The notes under the pieces were generated by a model, which saw nothing but the letters and a program-made list of their open reading frames with translations, made no database searches and was not told the origin of the DNA. A program made the position numbers and the translations under genes. Source: Rhodothermales bacterium (GTDB taxonomy: Bacteria; Bacteroidota; Rhodothermia; Rhodothermales; JANQRZ01). Taken from it: a stretch of DNA of 64,000 nucleotides. Positions within the stretch are counted from its first letter, which is position 1, and each line of letters begins with the position of its first letter. Positions 50,084 through 58,944 of this stretch are shown in pieces. The stretch covers positions 160,351 to 224,350 of the forward strand of contig JBDUXZ010000029.1 of the NCBI GenBank assembly GCA_039944855.1, read 5' to 3'.

Positions 50084-50794
50084 TCAGACGGAGCGGCCCA
50101 GCCCCCCGTCGACCCGGAGGCTCTGCCCCGTGACGTAGCGGGCCGCGTCGGAGAGCAGAAACGCGACGGCGTCGGCGACCTCATCGGCCGTCCCGGCCCG
50201 GTCCATCGGGATCCGCGCCACCGTCGGCTCGGGCACGGGGAAGGTATCGATGAAGCCCGGCAGCACGGCGTTCATCCGAATGCCGTCGGCGGCGTAGCGA
50301 TCCGCAAAGAGCTTGGCGAAGGCGCCGAGCCCGGCCCGCAGCGCCGACGACACGGGGTAGTCGAGCGTCGGCTCGATCGCGGCGAACGTCGAGATGTTGA
50401 CGAAGCTTCCGCCGCCCTGTCGCTGCATCGCGGGGACGACGAGGCGGGCGAGGCGGACGACGTTGAGCAGGACGAGGTCGAGCCCGGCGTGCCAATCGGC
50501 ATCGCTGAGAGCGAGGAGGTCCCCTCTCGGCGGATGGCCTGTGTTGTTGACGACGGCGTCGATCCGACCCCACCGGTCGAGGGCGGCGTCGACGAGCCGC
50601 TGCACATCGTCGGGCTCGGTGACGGAGCCCCGCACGGCGATGGCGCCGAGTTCGTCTGCGAGCGCGTCGAGGTCGTCGCTGCGGCTGAGCAGGGCGAGGC
50701 GGTAGCCGTCGGCGGCGAGGCGGCGGGCGACGGCTGCGCCCATCCCCCGGCTCGCGGCGGTGACGAGGGCTACGCGGTCGGATCGGTCGGTCAT
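50084..50794 (-). CDS. SDR family oxidoreductase (catalytic Lys replaced)
   Basis: The 236-residue short-chain dehydrogenase/reductase has cofactor motif TAASRGMGAAVARRL and NNTG as VVNNTGHPPRG. The active-site Ser is in NISTFAAI and the Tyr in DYPVSSALRAGL. The usual YxxxK is YxxxS here, so the catalytic Lys is absent. The rest (RYAADGIRMNAVLPGFIDT, YVTGQSLRVDGGLG) resembles fatty-acid-type reductases. Its stop is followed by polA-side genes, and the neighbouring gene starts 8 bases away on the same strand. Confidence 0.8.
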   Translation of the reverse strand: MTDRSDRVALVTAASRGMGAAVARRLAADGYRLALLSRSDDLDALADELGAIAVRGSVTEPDDVQRLVDAALDRWGRIDAVVNNTGHPPRGDLLALSDADWHAGLDLVLLNVVRLARLVVPAMQRQGGGSFVNISTFAAIEPTLDYPVSSALRAGLGAFAKLFADRYAADGIRMNAVLPGFIDTFPVPEPTVARIPMDRAGTADEVADAVAFLLSDAARYVTGQSLRVDGGLGRSV

Positions 50795-50802
50795 AACGTG
50801 TC

Positions 50803-51558
50803 TCAGTGGTGCGCGTCGAGCCCGTATTTCTTCAGCGCCGTCGCCACATCGAGCTTCGGTGCGCGGAGGCGGCCGTCGCCGAGGTGCTCAGCGGCATACG
50901 GGTCGATGTTGTCGACCTCCCACTCCCCGCCGCCGACGTCGAGCACGATCACGTCGAAGGTAAACGCGGTCTCGGTCATCGCCCGTAGCCAGTGCACGTT
51001 GTTGCGCTCGTCCGAGATCGACGAGTACGAACCGGGCCTCGCAACCGCATCGACCGTCGGCTCGATGACCATGTGCGTGGCGTCCTCCTCCACCTTGTCG
51101 AAGTGCCGGAGGTGGAGGTCGCCCTGGAGCACGTAGTGACAGGAGACCATGTTGCGGTGGCCGTGCGGGATGATAGCCCGGTCCCGCTGCATCCCGAACA
51201 CTTTGCTGTGGAACGCGAGGCGCTCGGGCAGCCCGTCGAGCGCGGGGAACCGAACGCGCTCCGTGTTGACGCCGCGGTCGGGGTAATCGAAGCCGCGCAC
51301 CACGCGGTCGAAATCGACGCGGAGGAGGAGGTCGTGGAGCGGGACGTTCCGGTAGAGCGCGTCGATCTGATCCTGCCACTCGCTCGGCGTGATCCGCCCG
51401 TCGCGGAGGTCCAGGCTCATCGTTTGGAGATCGCGCAGCCACCGGTCCGTGATCGGCCGCACGTCGCGTCCGAACGCGTCCCGCGCGGCGAGGGTGTGGA
51501 AGAGCGCGTACGACGCGACCGCCTCCACGAGCGTTTTGGAAAACTCTCGACGTTCCAT
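50803..51558 (-). CDS. Cupin-like protein with a Tat-like N-terminus
   Basis: The 251-residue protein begins MERREFSKTLVEAVASYALF, with RR-x-F and a following Ala/Leu stretch resembling a weak Tat signal. The core (IIPHGHRNMVSCHYVLQGDL, HMVIEP, NNVHWLRAM) looks like a cupin with metal-binding His residues. That places it near small oxygenase/dioxygenase-type proteins, but I recognise no named family. It is co-directional and almost overlapping with the SDR gene (8-base gap), so the two are likely one operon. Confidence 0.55.
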   Translation of the reverse strand: MERREFSKTLVEAVASYALFHTLAARDAFGRDVRPITDRWLRDLQTMSLDLRDGRITPSEWQDQIDALYRNVPLHDLLLRVDFDRVVRGFDYPDRGVNTERVRFPALDGLPERLAFHSKVFGMQRDRAIIPHGHRNMVSCHYVLQGDLHLRHFDKVEEDATHMVIEPTVDAVARPGSYSSISDERNNVHWLRAMTETAFTFDVIVLDVGGGEWEVDNIDPYAAEHLGDGRLRAPKLDVATALKKYGLDAHH

Positions 51559-51663
51559 GAGTCTATGCTATTGGGTGCAGGAGGTTAGACCCAAATTACG
51601 CTCATGCGCCACCGCTCTCCAGCGAGAACCCGCCAGCTTACGTCCTGCCGGAGCCATCCCGCA

Positions 51664-54600
51664 TCAGTGCGCGTCGAGCCAGTTGTCGCCGACGCCGATC
51701 TCGATGACGATGGGCACGTCGAGCGGGAGCGCGTCGGCCATCTCCTCGCGGGCGAGGGCTTTCATCGTCTCCACCTCGGCGTCCGGCACTTCGAAGACGA
51801 GTTCGTCGTGGACCTGCAGGATCATCCGCGTCGCGAGGCCCTCCTCCCGCAGCCGCCGGTGGATGCGGACCATCGCGATCTTGATCATGTCCGCTTGGGT
51901 GCCCTGGATCGGCATGTTGACGGCGATGCGCTCGGCGAAGGCGCGGTCGTTGGGGTTCCGGCTGGCGATCTGCGGGACGTAGCGCCGCCGCCCGAGGAGC
52001 GTCTCGACGTAGCCGCGCGCCCGGGCTTCGTCGAGCAGGCCGTCGAGGAACTCGATCACGCGGGGGTACGAGGCGCGGTACTGATCGATGAGCGCCTGCG
52101 CCTCGCTGTTGCCGATGCGAAGGCGCTGGGCGAGCCCGAAGGCGGAGATGCCGTACGGAATCCCGTAGTTCACCTGCTTTACGCGGTCGCGCTGGGCGCG
52201 CGTCACCTCGTCGTAGTCCACGTCAAACACGCGGGCCGCCGTCGCGGTGTGGATGTCCTGCTCCTGCCGGAAGGCCTCGACAAGGTCGGGGTCACCGGAC
52301 ATCGAGGCGATGATGCGGAGCTCGATCTGCGCATAGTCCGCGGCCATCAGCACGCAGCCGGGCTCGGCGACGAACGCGCGGCGGATCTCGCGGCCAAGCT
52401 CGGTGCGGATCGGGATGTTCTGGAGGTTCGGGTTGCTCGACGAGAGCCGGCCCGTGGCGGTCACGGCCTGGTTGAAGTCGGTGTGGACGCGGCCGGTGTC
52501 GGGGTGGATCAGCTCGGGCAGCTTGTCGACGTACGTCGATTTCAGCTTCGACACCTTCCGCCAGTCGAGGATGAGCGCCGGCAGCGCGTGCTCCTGCGCG
52601 AGTTCGCTGAGCACTTTCTCGTCCGTCTTCGGCTGCCCCGTCCGCGTCTTGCCGAGCGGCTGGAGGCCGAGCCCGAACGTGGGCGCCTCCTCGGCGAGTT
52701 GCTTCTTCGTCTTCGGCTTCGCCCCAGCGTCGCCCGCGACCTCGCCCGCGTCGTAGTCCTTCATGTCCTGGAACCAGGTCTCGTACGCCTGCCGCTCCTC
52801 CTCGGTCGGCGGCGGGTTGAACAGCACCTCGCCGATTTGCTTGGGCGAGCCGATGCCGAATTCGCGCCCGGCCTCGGCGTAAATCTGCCCTTCGAGCTCG
52901 CCGAGTTGGGCGTCGAGCCCTTCGCGGATCGTCGCGAGCACGCCCTCGTCCACCTTCACGCCCGCCATCTCCATCGCGGCGAGGACGGGGACGAGCGGGA
53001 ACTCGATCTCCTCGGCGATCTGGAGTAGCCGGCCCTTCCCCCCGTCGATCTTCTTTAGCTCCTCGGTGAGCACGGGAACGAGGCGGAGCGCGATGTCGGC
53101 GTCTTCGCAGGCGTACGGACCGACATCCTCGACCGGCACGTCGCGCATCGAGAGGGCGTTTTTGCCCGTCCCGATGAGGTCGGTGATGGGCTGCGGGCGG
53201 TAGTTGAGGTGGAAGCTCGCCACGTCGTCGAGCTTGTGGCTGGCCTCGGGGTTGAGGAGGTAATGGGCGATCATCGTGTCGAAGACGGGCCCGCGCACGT
53301 CCACGCCGTGCCGCTTCATCACGACGAGGTCGTACTTCACGTTGTGGCCGACCTTCGGCAGCGATTCGTCTTCGAGCGCCGCGCGGATCGGGTCGAGCGC
53401 CTTCTGCTCCGGCGTGCCGTCGGGGAGCGGCGTCGGGACGTAGACCGCCGCCTTCTCCCGCTGGGCGAGCGAGACGCCGACGAGCTCCGCCACCATCGGG
53501 TCGACGGAGGTCGTCTCCGTGTCGAAGCTGAGCTGCTCGGCGTCGTTCACGAGGGCTTCGGCGACCTCGAGCTCGTCGCGTTCCCACACCGTTTTATAGT
53601 CGACGGCGTCGGCGTCGAGCGCGGTGACGGGCTCGTACGGACCGAAGTCGAAGCTCAGCGAGGGGTCGTTCTCGGGCAGCAGCGTCGTCCGGCGGGGCGC
53701 GCCGCCGGAGCGCTCGCGCGTCCGGCCCTCGGCGTAGTCGCGAGCGCGGCTGCGGAGCCGGCTTCCGAACCCGACCTCGTCGAAGAGCGCGTTGAGTTCG
53801 TCGAGGTCGGGGTCGGTGCGGCGGAGCGTGTGCCAGTCGACGTCGAGCGGGACGTCGGTGCGGATCGTGACGAGCTGCTTCGAGAGGCGGGCGTCGTCGG
53901 CGTGGTCGGTCATCCCCTCGCGGGCGCGCTTGCCCTTGAGGTCGGCGGCGTGCTCGATGATCGTCTCGACGTCGCCGTACTCCTGGACCAGGGCCACCGC
54001 CGTTTTCTCGCCGATGCCGGGCACGCCGGGGACGTTGTCCGACGAGTCGCCGATGAGGGCGAGGAGGTCGATGAACTGGCGCGGTTCGAGGCCGCCGTAC
54101 TTCTCCGCGAAGGTCTCCGGCGTCTCGCGGTCGAACGCCTCGCCCTGGTACGGCGGTCGGAGCATGTGGACGCGGTCCGAGAGGAGCTGCCGGAAGTCCT
54201 TGTCGGCCGAGAAGATCACGGCGTCGACACCCTCGGCCTCGGCCCGCTTCGCGAGCGTCCCGATCACGTCGTCGGCCTCGACGCCCTCCGCTTCGAGCAC
54301 GGGGATGTCGAACGCCTCGACGAGCCGCTTGATGAGCGGGATGTTCGACTTGATCTCGTCCGGCATCGGCGGCCGATGCGCTTTGTAGTCGTCGTAGAGT
54401 TTGTCGCGGAACGTCGGCGCGCCGCCGAGCTTGTCGAAGACGACGGCGATGTGCTCGGGTCGGTGCTCTTCGAGGAGCTTGAGGAGGGCGCCGGCGAAGC
54501 CGTAGAGCGTCCGCGTGTCGGTCCCGTCGGGGGCCGAGAGCGAGGCGTTCTTCATCGAGAAGAACGCGCGGTAGGCGAGCGCCATCGCATCGGCGAGGAA

Positions 54601-54741
54601 CAGCGTTTCGCGCTCATCGCCGGATGCGCTGCCGGATGCGTCGGCGGGCGCTTCGGTGTCGAGGTCGTCGGGCAGCGTCACCTCGACGCGGGGAGCGGGG
54701 TCGGAGGCGGAGAGGTCAGAGAAGAGGTCGAGCTCGGACAT
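51664..54741 (-). CDS. polA: DNA polymerase I
   Basis: The 1025-residue repair and replication polymerase has an acidic N-terminal extension (~45 aa). It is followed by a 5'-nuclease domain (LFLADAMALAYRAFFSMKNA, GVEADDVIG, GDSSDNVPGVPGIGEKTAVA) and an intact 3'-5' exonuclease (LSFDTETTSVDP with D-x-E). The polymerase has motif A (LMAADYAQIELRIIASMSGD), motif B (DRVKQVNYGIPYGISAFG) and motif C (LQVHDELVFEVP). Motif B carries Tyr859 where E. coli has Phe762. An internal ~45-residue insertion before the fingers (MKDYDAGEVAGDAGAKPKTK) is atypical. Length is above the usual ~930. Confidence 0.97.
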   Translation of the reverse strand: MSELDLFSDLSASDPAPRVEVTLPDDLDTEAPADASGSASGDERETLFLADAMALAYRAFFSMKNASLSAPDGTDTRTLYGFAGALLKLLEEHRPEHIAVVFDKLGGAPTFRDKLYDDYKAHRPPMPDEIKSNIPLIKRLVEAFDIPVLEAEGVEADDVIGTLAKRAEAEGVDAVIFSADKDFRQLLSDRVHMLRPPYQGEAFDRETPETFAEKYGGLEPRQFIDLLALIGDSSDNVPGVPGIGEKTAVALVQEYGDVETIIEHAADLKGKRAREGMTDHADDARLSKQLVTIRTDVPLDVDWHTLRRTDPDLDELNALFDEVGFGSRLRSRARDYAEGRTRERSGGAPRRTTLLPENDPSLSFDFGPYEPVTALDADAVDYKTVWERDELEVAEALVNDAEQLSFDTETTSVDPMVAELVGVSLAQREKAAVYVPTPLPDGTPEQKALDPIRAALEDESLPKVGHNVKYDLVVMKRHGVDVRGPVFDTMIAHYLLNPEASHKLDDVASFHLNYRPQPITDLIGTGKNALSMRDVPVEDVGPYACEDADIALRLVPVLTEELKKIDGGKGRLLQIAEEIEFPLVPVLAAMEMAGVKVDEGVLATIREGLDAQLGELEGQIYAEAGREFGIGSPKQIGEVLFNPPPTEEERQAYETWFQDMKDYDAGEVAGDAGAKPKTKKQLAEEAPTFGLGLQPLGKTRTGQPKTDEKVLSELAQEHALPALILDWRKVSKLKSTYVDKLPELIHPDTGRVHTDFNQAVTATGRLSSSNPNLQNIPIRTELGREIRRAFVAEPGCVLMAADYAQIELRIIASMSGDPDLVEAFRQEQDIHTATAARVFDVDYDEVTRAQRDRVKQVNYGIPYGISAFGLAQRLRIGNSEAQALIDQYRASYPRVIEFLDGLLDEARARGYVETLLGRRRYVPQIASRNPNDRAFAERIAVNMPIQGTQADMIKIAMVRIHRRLREEGLATRMILQVHDELVFEVPDAEVETMKALAREEMADALPLDVPIVIEIGVGDNWLDAH

Positions 54742-54900
54742 GGAGGACGTGGGCAGAAAGGCGTGTGCAAAAAGACGCTTAGAAACTACGCCCGGTCGGT
54801 GACAGCGCTCCGTCGCGTGGTTCGCCGATTTTCGCCCTGGCTTTCCTTACGTCGCACGGGTTAGTTTACCCCCTCCCTCCCTCTCCCCTCGCCTCCCTGC

Positions 54901-56463
54901 ATGCTCCGAGCCCTCGCCCTCCTCGCCGTCCTCGCCCTCCCCACGGTCGCCACCGCGCAGTTCAGCGCCACGGCCCGCCTCGACCCGATCCGGCCCGACC
55001 GGACGCCGCTCGCCGCCGCCGCGGAGGTCCCCGACGTGTTCCTCCTCGGGCTCGACGGCACGACGCCGCTCTTCGTCAACCCCGCCCGCGCGGCGCGCGC
55101 CGACGACCGCTTCGTCTACGGCACCGTCGGCGACATCGAAAGCCAGTTCGGGTCGGGCGTGCCGATCTCGTTCGACGCCCTCTTCGGGACGCGGGACCGC
55201 CGGTGGCTCGTCTCCATCGATAACGCCATCGCTTCGACCTCCTCGACGAACGAGGCGGCGTTCACGCGCATCACCGAGCCCGACGGCGGGACGACCGTGA
55301 CGAACGATCAGGACCGCCTTCAGCAGCTCGACGCCGACCGTGTTGCGACGCGGGCCCGCGTGGTGCTCGTGGGGCGGACGGACTTCGGCGGCTACGCCGT
55401 CGGCCTCTTCGGCGGCTACCGCACGAACCGCACCGAACGGTTGACCGACGACACCCGACGCAATGTGACCGATCAGACGTTCGGCCCCACGCGGCGGGTT
55501 CAGTCCAGCCGACAGCTCTTCGAATCCTTGCTCGACGAGGGCACGGACGAGTACGGCATCGGCATCGAAGCGGCCTTCGCCGGGAAGCGGTGGGACCTCG
55601 CCGCGAGCCTCTCGTACCAGGGTCGCACGACATCGATCACGCTGGTTAATTCGAACCGCAGCGAGCAGGAGTTCGTCGAGATGTCCGGCGGCGAGATCGT
55701 CTCCTCCAACCTCAGCCGCATCGAGCAAGACAACGAGCGGGAAGCCGACGCCTCCCCCTCCGGCGTAGACTTCGAGATCCTCGGCACGATCCGCAGCGGA
55801 CTCAGCCGCGGCGACTACCTCTTCGGCCTCGTCACGGGCACGTTCGCGAGCGGGTCGGCCGACCTCCGCACGGAGGACTTCAGCGAGCAGACGATCCAGA
55901 CGCAGTCCGGCGGCGAGACCTCCGTCGACGTCATCACGTTCGAGGACGACGCTGCGTTCGACCGAGACCTCGGCACGTGGGCCGGGCGGCTGTCCCTCGG
56001 CTACGTGTACGCGCACAAGCGGCGCGGCCTCACCGTCCTCGCCGGGGTGAACCCCCACGTCACGTTCCTGAGCGCCGACTTCCTCGACGCCTCGCTCTTC
56101 ACGCCGTTCGTGGGCACCTTCACCGAAGTCGACGACCGGACGATCAGCCTCGACCTCCCGCTCCACGTCGAGGCCCCGGTCTCGCGGCGGCTCGCCCTCT
56201 TCGGCGGCGGGCTCTACCGCTACACCTTCGCCTCGTTCGACGTCGCGCAGCGCCCCATACGCGGCGAAGACGAGCCGCCGATCCCGTTCCCGGTCGTGAT
56301 CGAGGAGAGCCAGCGACGCGAGACGGACACGGTGTTCACGAATGCCCGACTCTATGCCGGGGCGCTCCTCACGCTCCGTTCCGGGCTCACGGCGCAGGCC
56401 GCGTTCCGGGGCGATCTCGCGGCGTACTCGGGCTGGACGGTGTCGATCGGGTACCGTTTCTAA
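54901..56463 (+). CDS. Predicted outer-membrane beta-barrel protein
   Basis: The 520-residue protein starts at ATG 54901 with signal RALALLAVLALPTVATAQ. The body alternates strands typical of large barrels (WLVSIDNAIASTSSTNEAAF, AVGLFGGYRTNRTERLTDD, LAASLSYQGRTTSITLVNS, YLFGLVTGTFASGSADLR). It ends in the aromatic SGWTVSIGYRF expected for a BAM substrate. No family name can be assigned. Divergent from polA across 159 bases, in which CGTAGTTTCT on the minus strand is a possible polA promoter element. Confidence 0.7.
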   Translation: MLRALALLAVLALPTVATAQFSATARLDPIRPDRTPLAAAAEVPDVFLLGLDGTTPLFVNPARAARADDRFVYGTVGDIESQFGSGVPISFDALFGTRDRRWLVSIDNAIASTSSTNEAAFTRITEPDGGTTVTNDQDRLQQLDADRVATRARVVLVGRTDFGGYAVGLFGGYRTNRTERLTDDTRRNVTDQTFGPTRRVQSSRQLFESLLDEGTDEYGIGIEAAFAGKRWDLAASLSYQGRTTSITLVNSNRSEQEFVEMSGGEIVSSNLSRIEQDNEREADASPSGVDFEILGTIRSGLSRGDYLFGLVTGTFASGSADLRTEDFSEQTIQTQSGGETSVDVITFEDDAAFDRDLGTWAGRLSLGYVYAHKRRGLTVLAGVNPHVTFLSADFLDASLFTPFVGTFTEVDDRTISLDLPLHVEAPVSRRLALFGGGLYRYTFASFDVAQRPIRGEDEPPIPFPVVIEESQRRETDTVFTNARLYAGALLTLRSGLTAQAAFRGDLAAYSGWTVSIGYRF

Positions 56464-56498
56464 ACGGGGAATTGGAGCGGCGGGCTGCGAGGAGGGCG

Positions 56499-56506
56499 TA
56501 GCTTGG
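56499..56506 (+). promoter_or_regulatory. Putative -7 element (TAGCTTGG)
   Basis: GCGTAGCTTGGAACC lies 38 bases before the HAD-gene ATG, followed by a CT-rich leader. It fits the CGTAnnTT pattern. Confidence 0.3.
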
Positions 56507-56536
56507 AACCTCCCTCTCGCCCTCCGCCCTCCCCGC

Positions 56537-57223
56537 ATGAAGCTCCTCCTCTTCGACATCGACGGCACGCTCCTCACCACGAACGGCGCGGGCCGCCCCG
56601 CCGTCGAGGCCGCCCTCTCCCACGTCGCCGGGTTCCCCGTTTCGACCGAGGGCGTCTCGTTCTCCGGCAAGACCGACCCGCAGATCCTCCGCGAAGTCCT
56701 CACCCGCAACGGCGCCGACGACGCCCTCCTGAACGGGCGGTTCGCCGACGTCGTCGAGGCGTTCCGGGCGACGATGCACGACCTCTTCGACCCGGCCGAG
56801 ACCGACGCGCTCGACGGCGCCACCGCGCTCGTGGACCGGCTCCACGGCGACGACCGCTTCCAGCTCGCCCTCCTCACGGGCAACCTGCAGGAGATGGCGT
56901 ACCTCAAAGTCGGCGCGATCGGGTTCGACGACGGGCACTTCCCGTTCGGCGCCTTCGGCAGCGACCACGAAGACCGGAACGCGCTCCCGGCGATCGCGCG
57001 GCAGCGGGCACTCGCCCACACCAGCCGCGCCTACGGCGACGCCGACGTGATCATCATCGGCGACACGCCGCGCGACATCGAGTGCGGGCGCCTCGGCGGC
57101 TGCCGCACGATCGCCGTCGCCACCGGCCGCTACGACCGCGCCGCCCTCGCCGAGCATGACCCCGACGTCCTTCTCGACAGCCTCACCGACGCCGAGGCGT
57201 TCATCGCGTCTATCGTGGCCTGA
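56537..57223 (+). CDS. HAD-superfamily hydrolase (phosphatase)
   Basis: The 228-residue haloacid-dehalogenase phosphatase has motif I FDIDGTLL (nucleophile Asp6, Asp8), motif II in LLTGNLQEM, and motifs III/IV in VIIIGDTPRDIECG. The cap region (residues ~20-85) resembles phosphoglycolate-phosphatase-type C1 caps. ATG 56537 is chosen because it opens motif I directly; the frame runs ~65 codons further upstream without support. The substrate is unknown; it may be a sugar phosphate or phosphoglycolate. Confidence 0.85.
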   Translation: MKLLLFDIDGTLLTTNGAGRPAVEAALSHVAGFPVSTEGVSFSGKTDPQILREVLTRNGADDALLNGRFADVVEAFRATMHDLFDPAETDALDGATALVDRLHGDDRFQLALLTGNLQEMAYLKVGAIGFDDGHFPFGAFGSDHEDRNALPAIARQRALAHTSRAYGDADVIIIGDTPRDIECGRLGGCRTIAVATGRYDRAALAEHDPDVLLDSLTDAEAFIASIVA

Positions 57224-57232
57224 GCCGGCGCG

Positions 57233-58114
57233 TCACGCGAACCGCCGCAGCGTGCGCTCCACCTGCCCGGCGTAGCCCGCGCCGAAGAGGTTGAGGTGAT
57301 TGAGCAGGTGGTAGAGGTTGTACACCTCGCGCCGCGCGGCGTAGCCCGGCTCCAGCGGCCACGCCGCGCGGTATGCGTCGTAGAACCGCCGGTCGAACCC
57401 GCCAAACAGTTCGGTCAGGGCGAGGTCGGTCTCGCGGTGGCCGTAGTACGTCGCAGGGTCGATGAGTGCGGCGCAGCCGTCGGACGCCGGCAGGAAGTTG
57501 CCGCTCCACAGGTCACCGTGGAGGATAGAAGCGGGTGGGCTCACGGGCAGCCACTCGGGGAGCCGGTCGAGCAGCCGCTCGGCGGGGGCGTTCCACCGTT
57601 CGCGCCATCCGCCGCGTGATCGGGCGAGCGCGATCTGCGGCTCCAAGCGCTGTGAGCGGAAGAAGTTCGGCCACGTCATACGCCACGCATTCGGCTGCGG
57701 CGTGCGGCCGATGAAGTTGTCGCGCTCGAACCCGTAGCGCCCGTCGGCGGGCGTGGACCGATGCAACGCTGCGAGCGCCTCGCCGAACCGCTCCCAGAAC
57801 GCCGCGTCGGTCCGGCCCGGCTCGATCCACCCCATCAGGAGTGCGCCGGGGCCTGTGTCGTCCGCGTTCCACGTCGCCATCACGTCGGGGACGAGTAGCG
57901 GGGAGGCGGCGTTGCGGAGCGCACGGAGCCCGGCGGCTTCGGCCTCGAACGTCTGCCCGGCTTCGCCCCCGCTCCACTTCAGGAAATAGCGTGTGCCGCC
58001 CGCCTCGATCCGCATCGCATTCGCGATGCAGCCGCCGCCTACCGGTTCGCTCCGACGGATGTCGCCGACGTGCGGGCGGAGACGGTCGACGACGGCATTG
58101 GGGAGATCGGGCAC
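57233..58114 (-). CDS. Fructosamine kinase family protein
   Basis: The 293-residue protein, probably phosphorylating fructosamine/ribulosamine adducts for deglycation, starts at GTG 58114. Family motifs: GGGCIANAMRIEAGGTRYFL (nucleotide loop), ASILHGDLWSGNFLPASDG (catalytic HGDLxxxN), LIDPATYYGHRETDLALTEL and YNLYHLLNHLNLFGAGY. Its start is 4 bases from the stop of the LMW phosphatase gene, so the two form an operon concerned with phosphorylation and dephosphorylation of small or protein targets. Confidence 0.92.
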   Translation of the reverse strand: MPDLPNAVVDRLRPHVGDIRRSEPVGGGCIANAMRIEAGGTRYFLKWSGGEAGQTFEAEAAGLRALRNAASPLLVPDVMATWNADDTGPGALLMGWIEPGRTDAAFWERFGEALAALHRSTPADGRYGFERDNFIGRTPQPNAWRMTWPNFFRSQRLEPQIALARSRGGWRERWNAPAERLLDRLPEWLPVSPPASILHGDLWSGNFLPASDGCAALIDPATYYGHRETDLALTELFGGFDRRFYDAYRAAWPLEPGYAARREVYNLYHLLNHLNLFGAGYAGQVERTLRRFA

Positions 58115-58118
58115 GGGA

Positions 58119-58679
58119 TCAGTCCAGCCCGTACGCCGCCTTCAGCCGGTCGAGGATGGCGCGGCTCGTGCGCTCGACGATGTCGTACACGTTCTCGAAC
58201 CCCTGCCGTCCACCGGTGTAGGGGTCGGGCACCTGGTACGTCTCCGGATTGGGGTCGAACTCGCGAAAGAGCCGGACGCGGGTGCCGTGGTCGCCGTCGG
58301 GGTCCAGGGCGAGCGTGTCGTGGAGGTTCGTCTTGTCCATCACGAACACGTGGTGGTAGTCGTAGAGGTCGCGGCGCTGGACCTGCCGGGCGCGGAGGTC
58401 GTCGATGCGGAGGCCGCGGCCCCGCGCCGTCGAGCGCATCCGCGCGTCCGGCATCTCGCCGACGTGCCACGCCCCCGTGCCCGCCGAGTCGACTTCGAAA
58501 CGGTCGGCGAGCCCTTCGTCTTCGAGCAGCTTGCGAAAATACCCCTCGGCGAGCGGGCTCCGGCAGATGTTGCCCATGCAGACGAAGAGCACGCGGATCG
58601 GGTTGGGGGGCGTGGTCGGCTCCGTCGCGGTAGATTCGGGCGCGAGCGGGTCGTGGGCGAGGCGGGAGGGGTCGGACAT
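58119..58679 (-). CDS. Low molecular weight protein-tyrosine-phosphatase
   Basis: The 186-residue protein has the active-site loop CMGNICRS (Cys34, Arg40; C-x5-R) after a ~27-residue polar N-terminal extension. The general acid loop is DPYTGG (usually DPYY). FEVDSAGTGAWHVGEMPDAR is the conserved second strand region. Such phosphatases act on phosphotyrosine or small phosphorylated amines; in this genome it is paired with fructosamine kinase downstream, which raises protein-repair or dephosphorylation roles. Confidence 0.93.
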   Translation of the reverse strand: MSDPSRLAHDPLAPESTATEPTTPPNPIRVLFVCMGNICRSPLAEGYFRKLLEDEGLADRFEVDSAGTGAWHVGEMPDARMRSTARGRGLRIDDLRARQVQRRDLYDYHHVFVMDKTNLHDTLALDPDGDHGTRVRLFREFDPNPETYQVPDPYTGGRQGFENVYDIVERTSRAILDRLKAAYGLD

Positions 58680-58875
58680 GCGGAAGGGCGAGCTATGGGC
58701 GGAAGAGGCGATGATGGTACAGATGGCGCGAGACGGGGATTCGCAAATTATGTAGGAAGTGTCCCCTCACATCGCCTGGAAGGATCGCCCTTTCATGAGA
58801 AACTGAAACTAAGGGCGGGTCGCCGCGTGAACGGCTGAGCCTCCCACGAGGCATCCGCAGCCCCTGCGCGACCCG

Positions 58876-58883
58876 TATATTTG
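58876..58883 (+). promoter_or_regulatory. dxs promoter -7 element (TATATTTG)
   Basis: CCCGTATATTTGTCC matches the Bacteroidota -7 consensus TAnnTTTG exactly, 69 bases before the dxs ATG. It is followed by a leader of about 55 pyrimidine-rich bases. No clear -33 TTTG was found. Confidence 0.6.
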
Positions 58884-58944
58884 TCCGATCCACCCGCGCC
58901 GTTCCCGGTGCGCGCTGCAGTCCCTCTCCCATCGCCTCGCCCCG

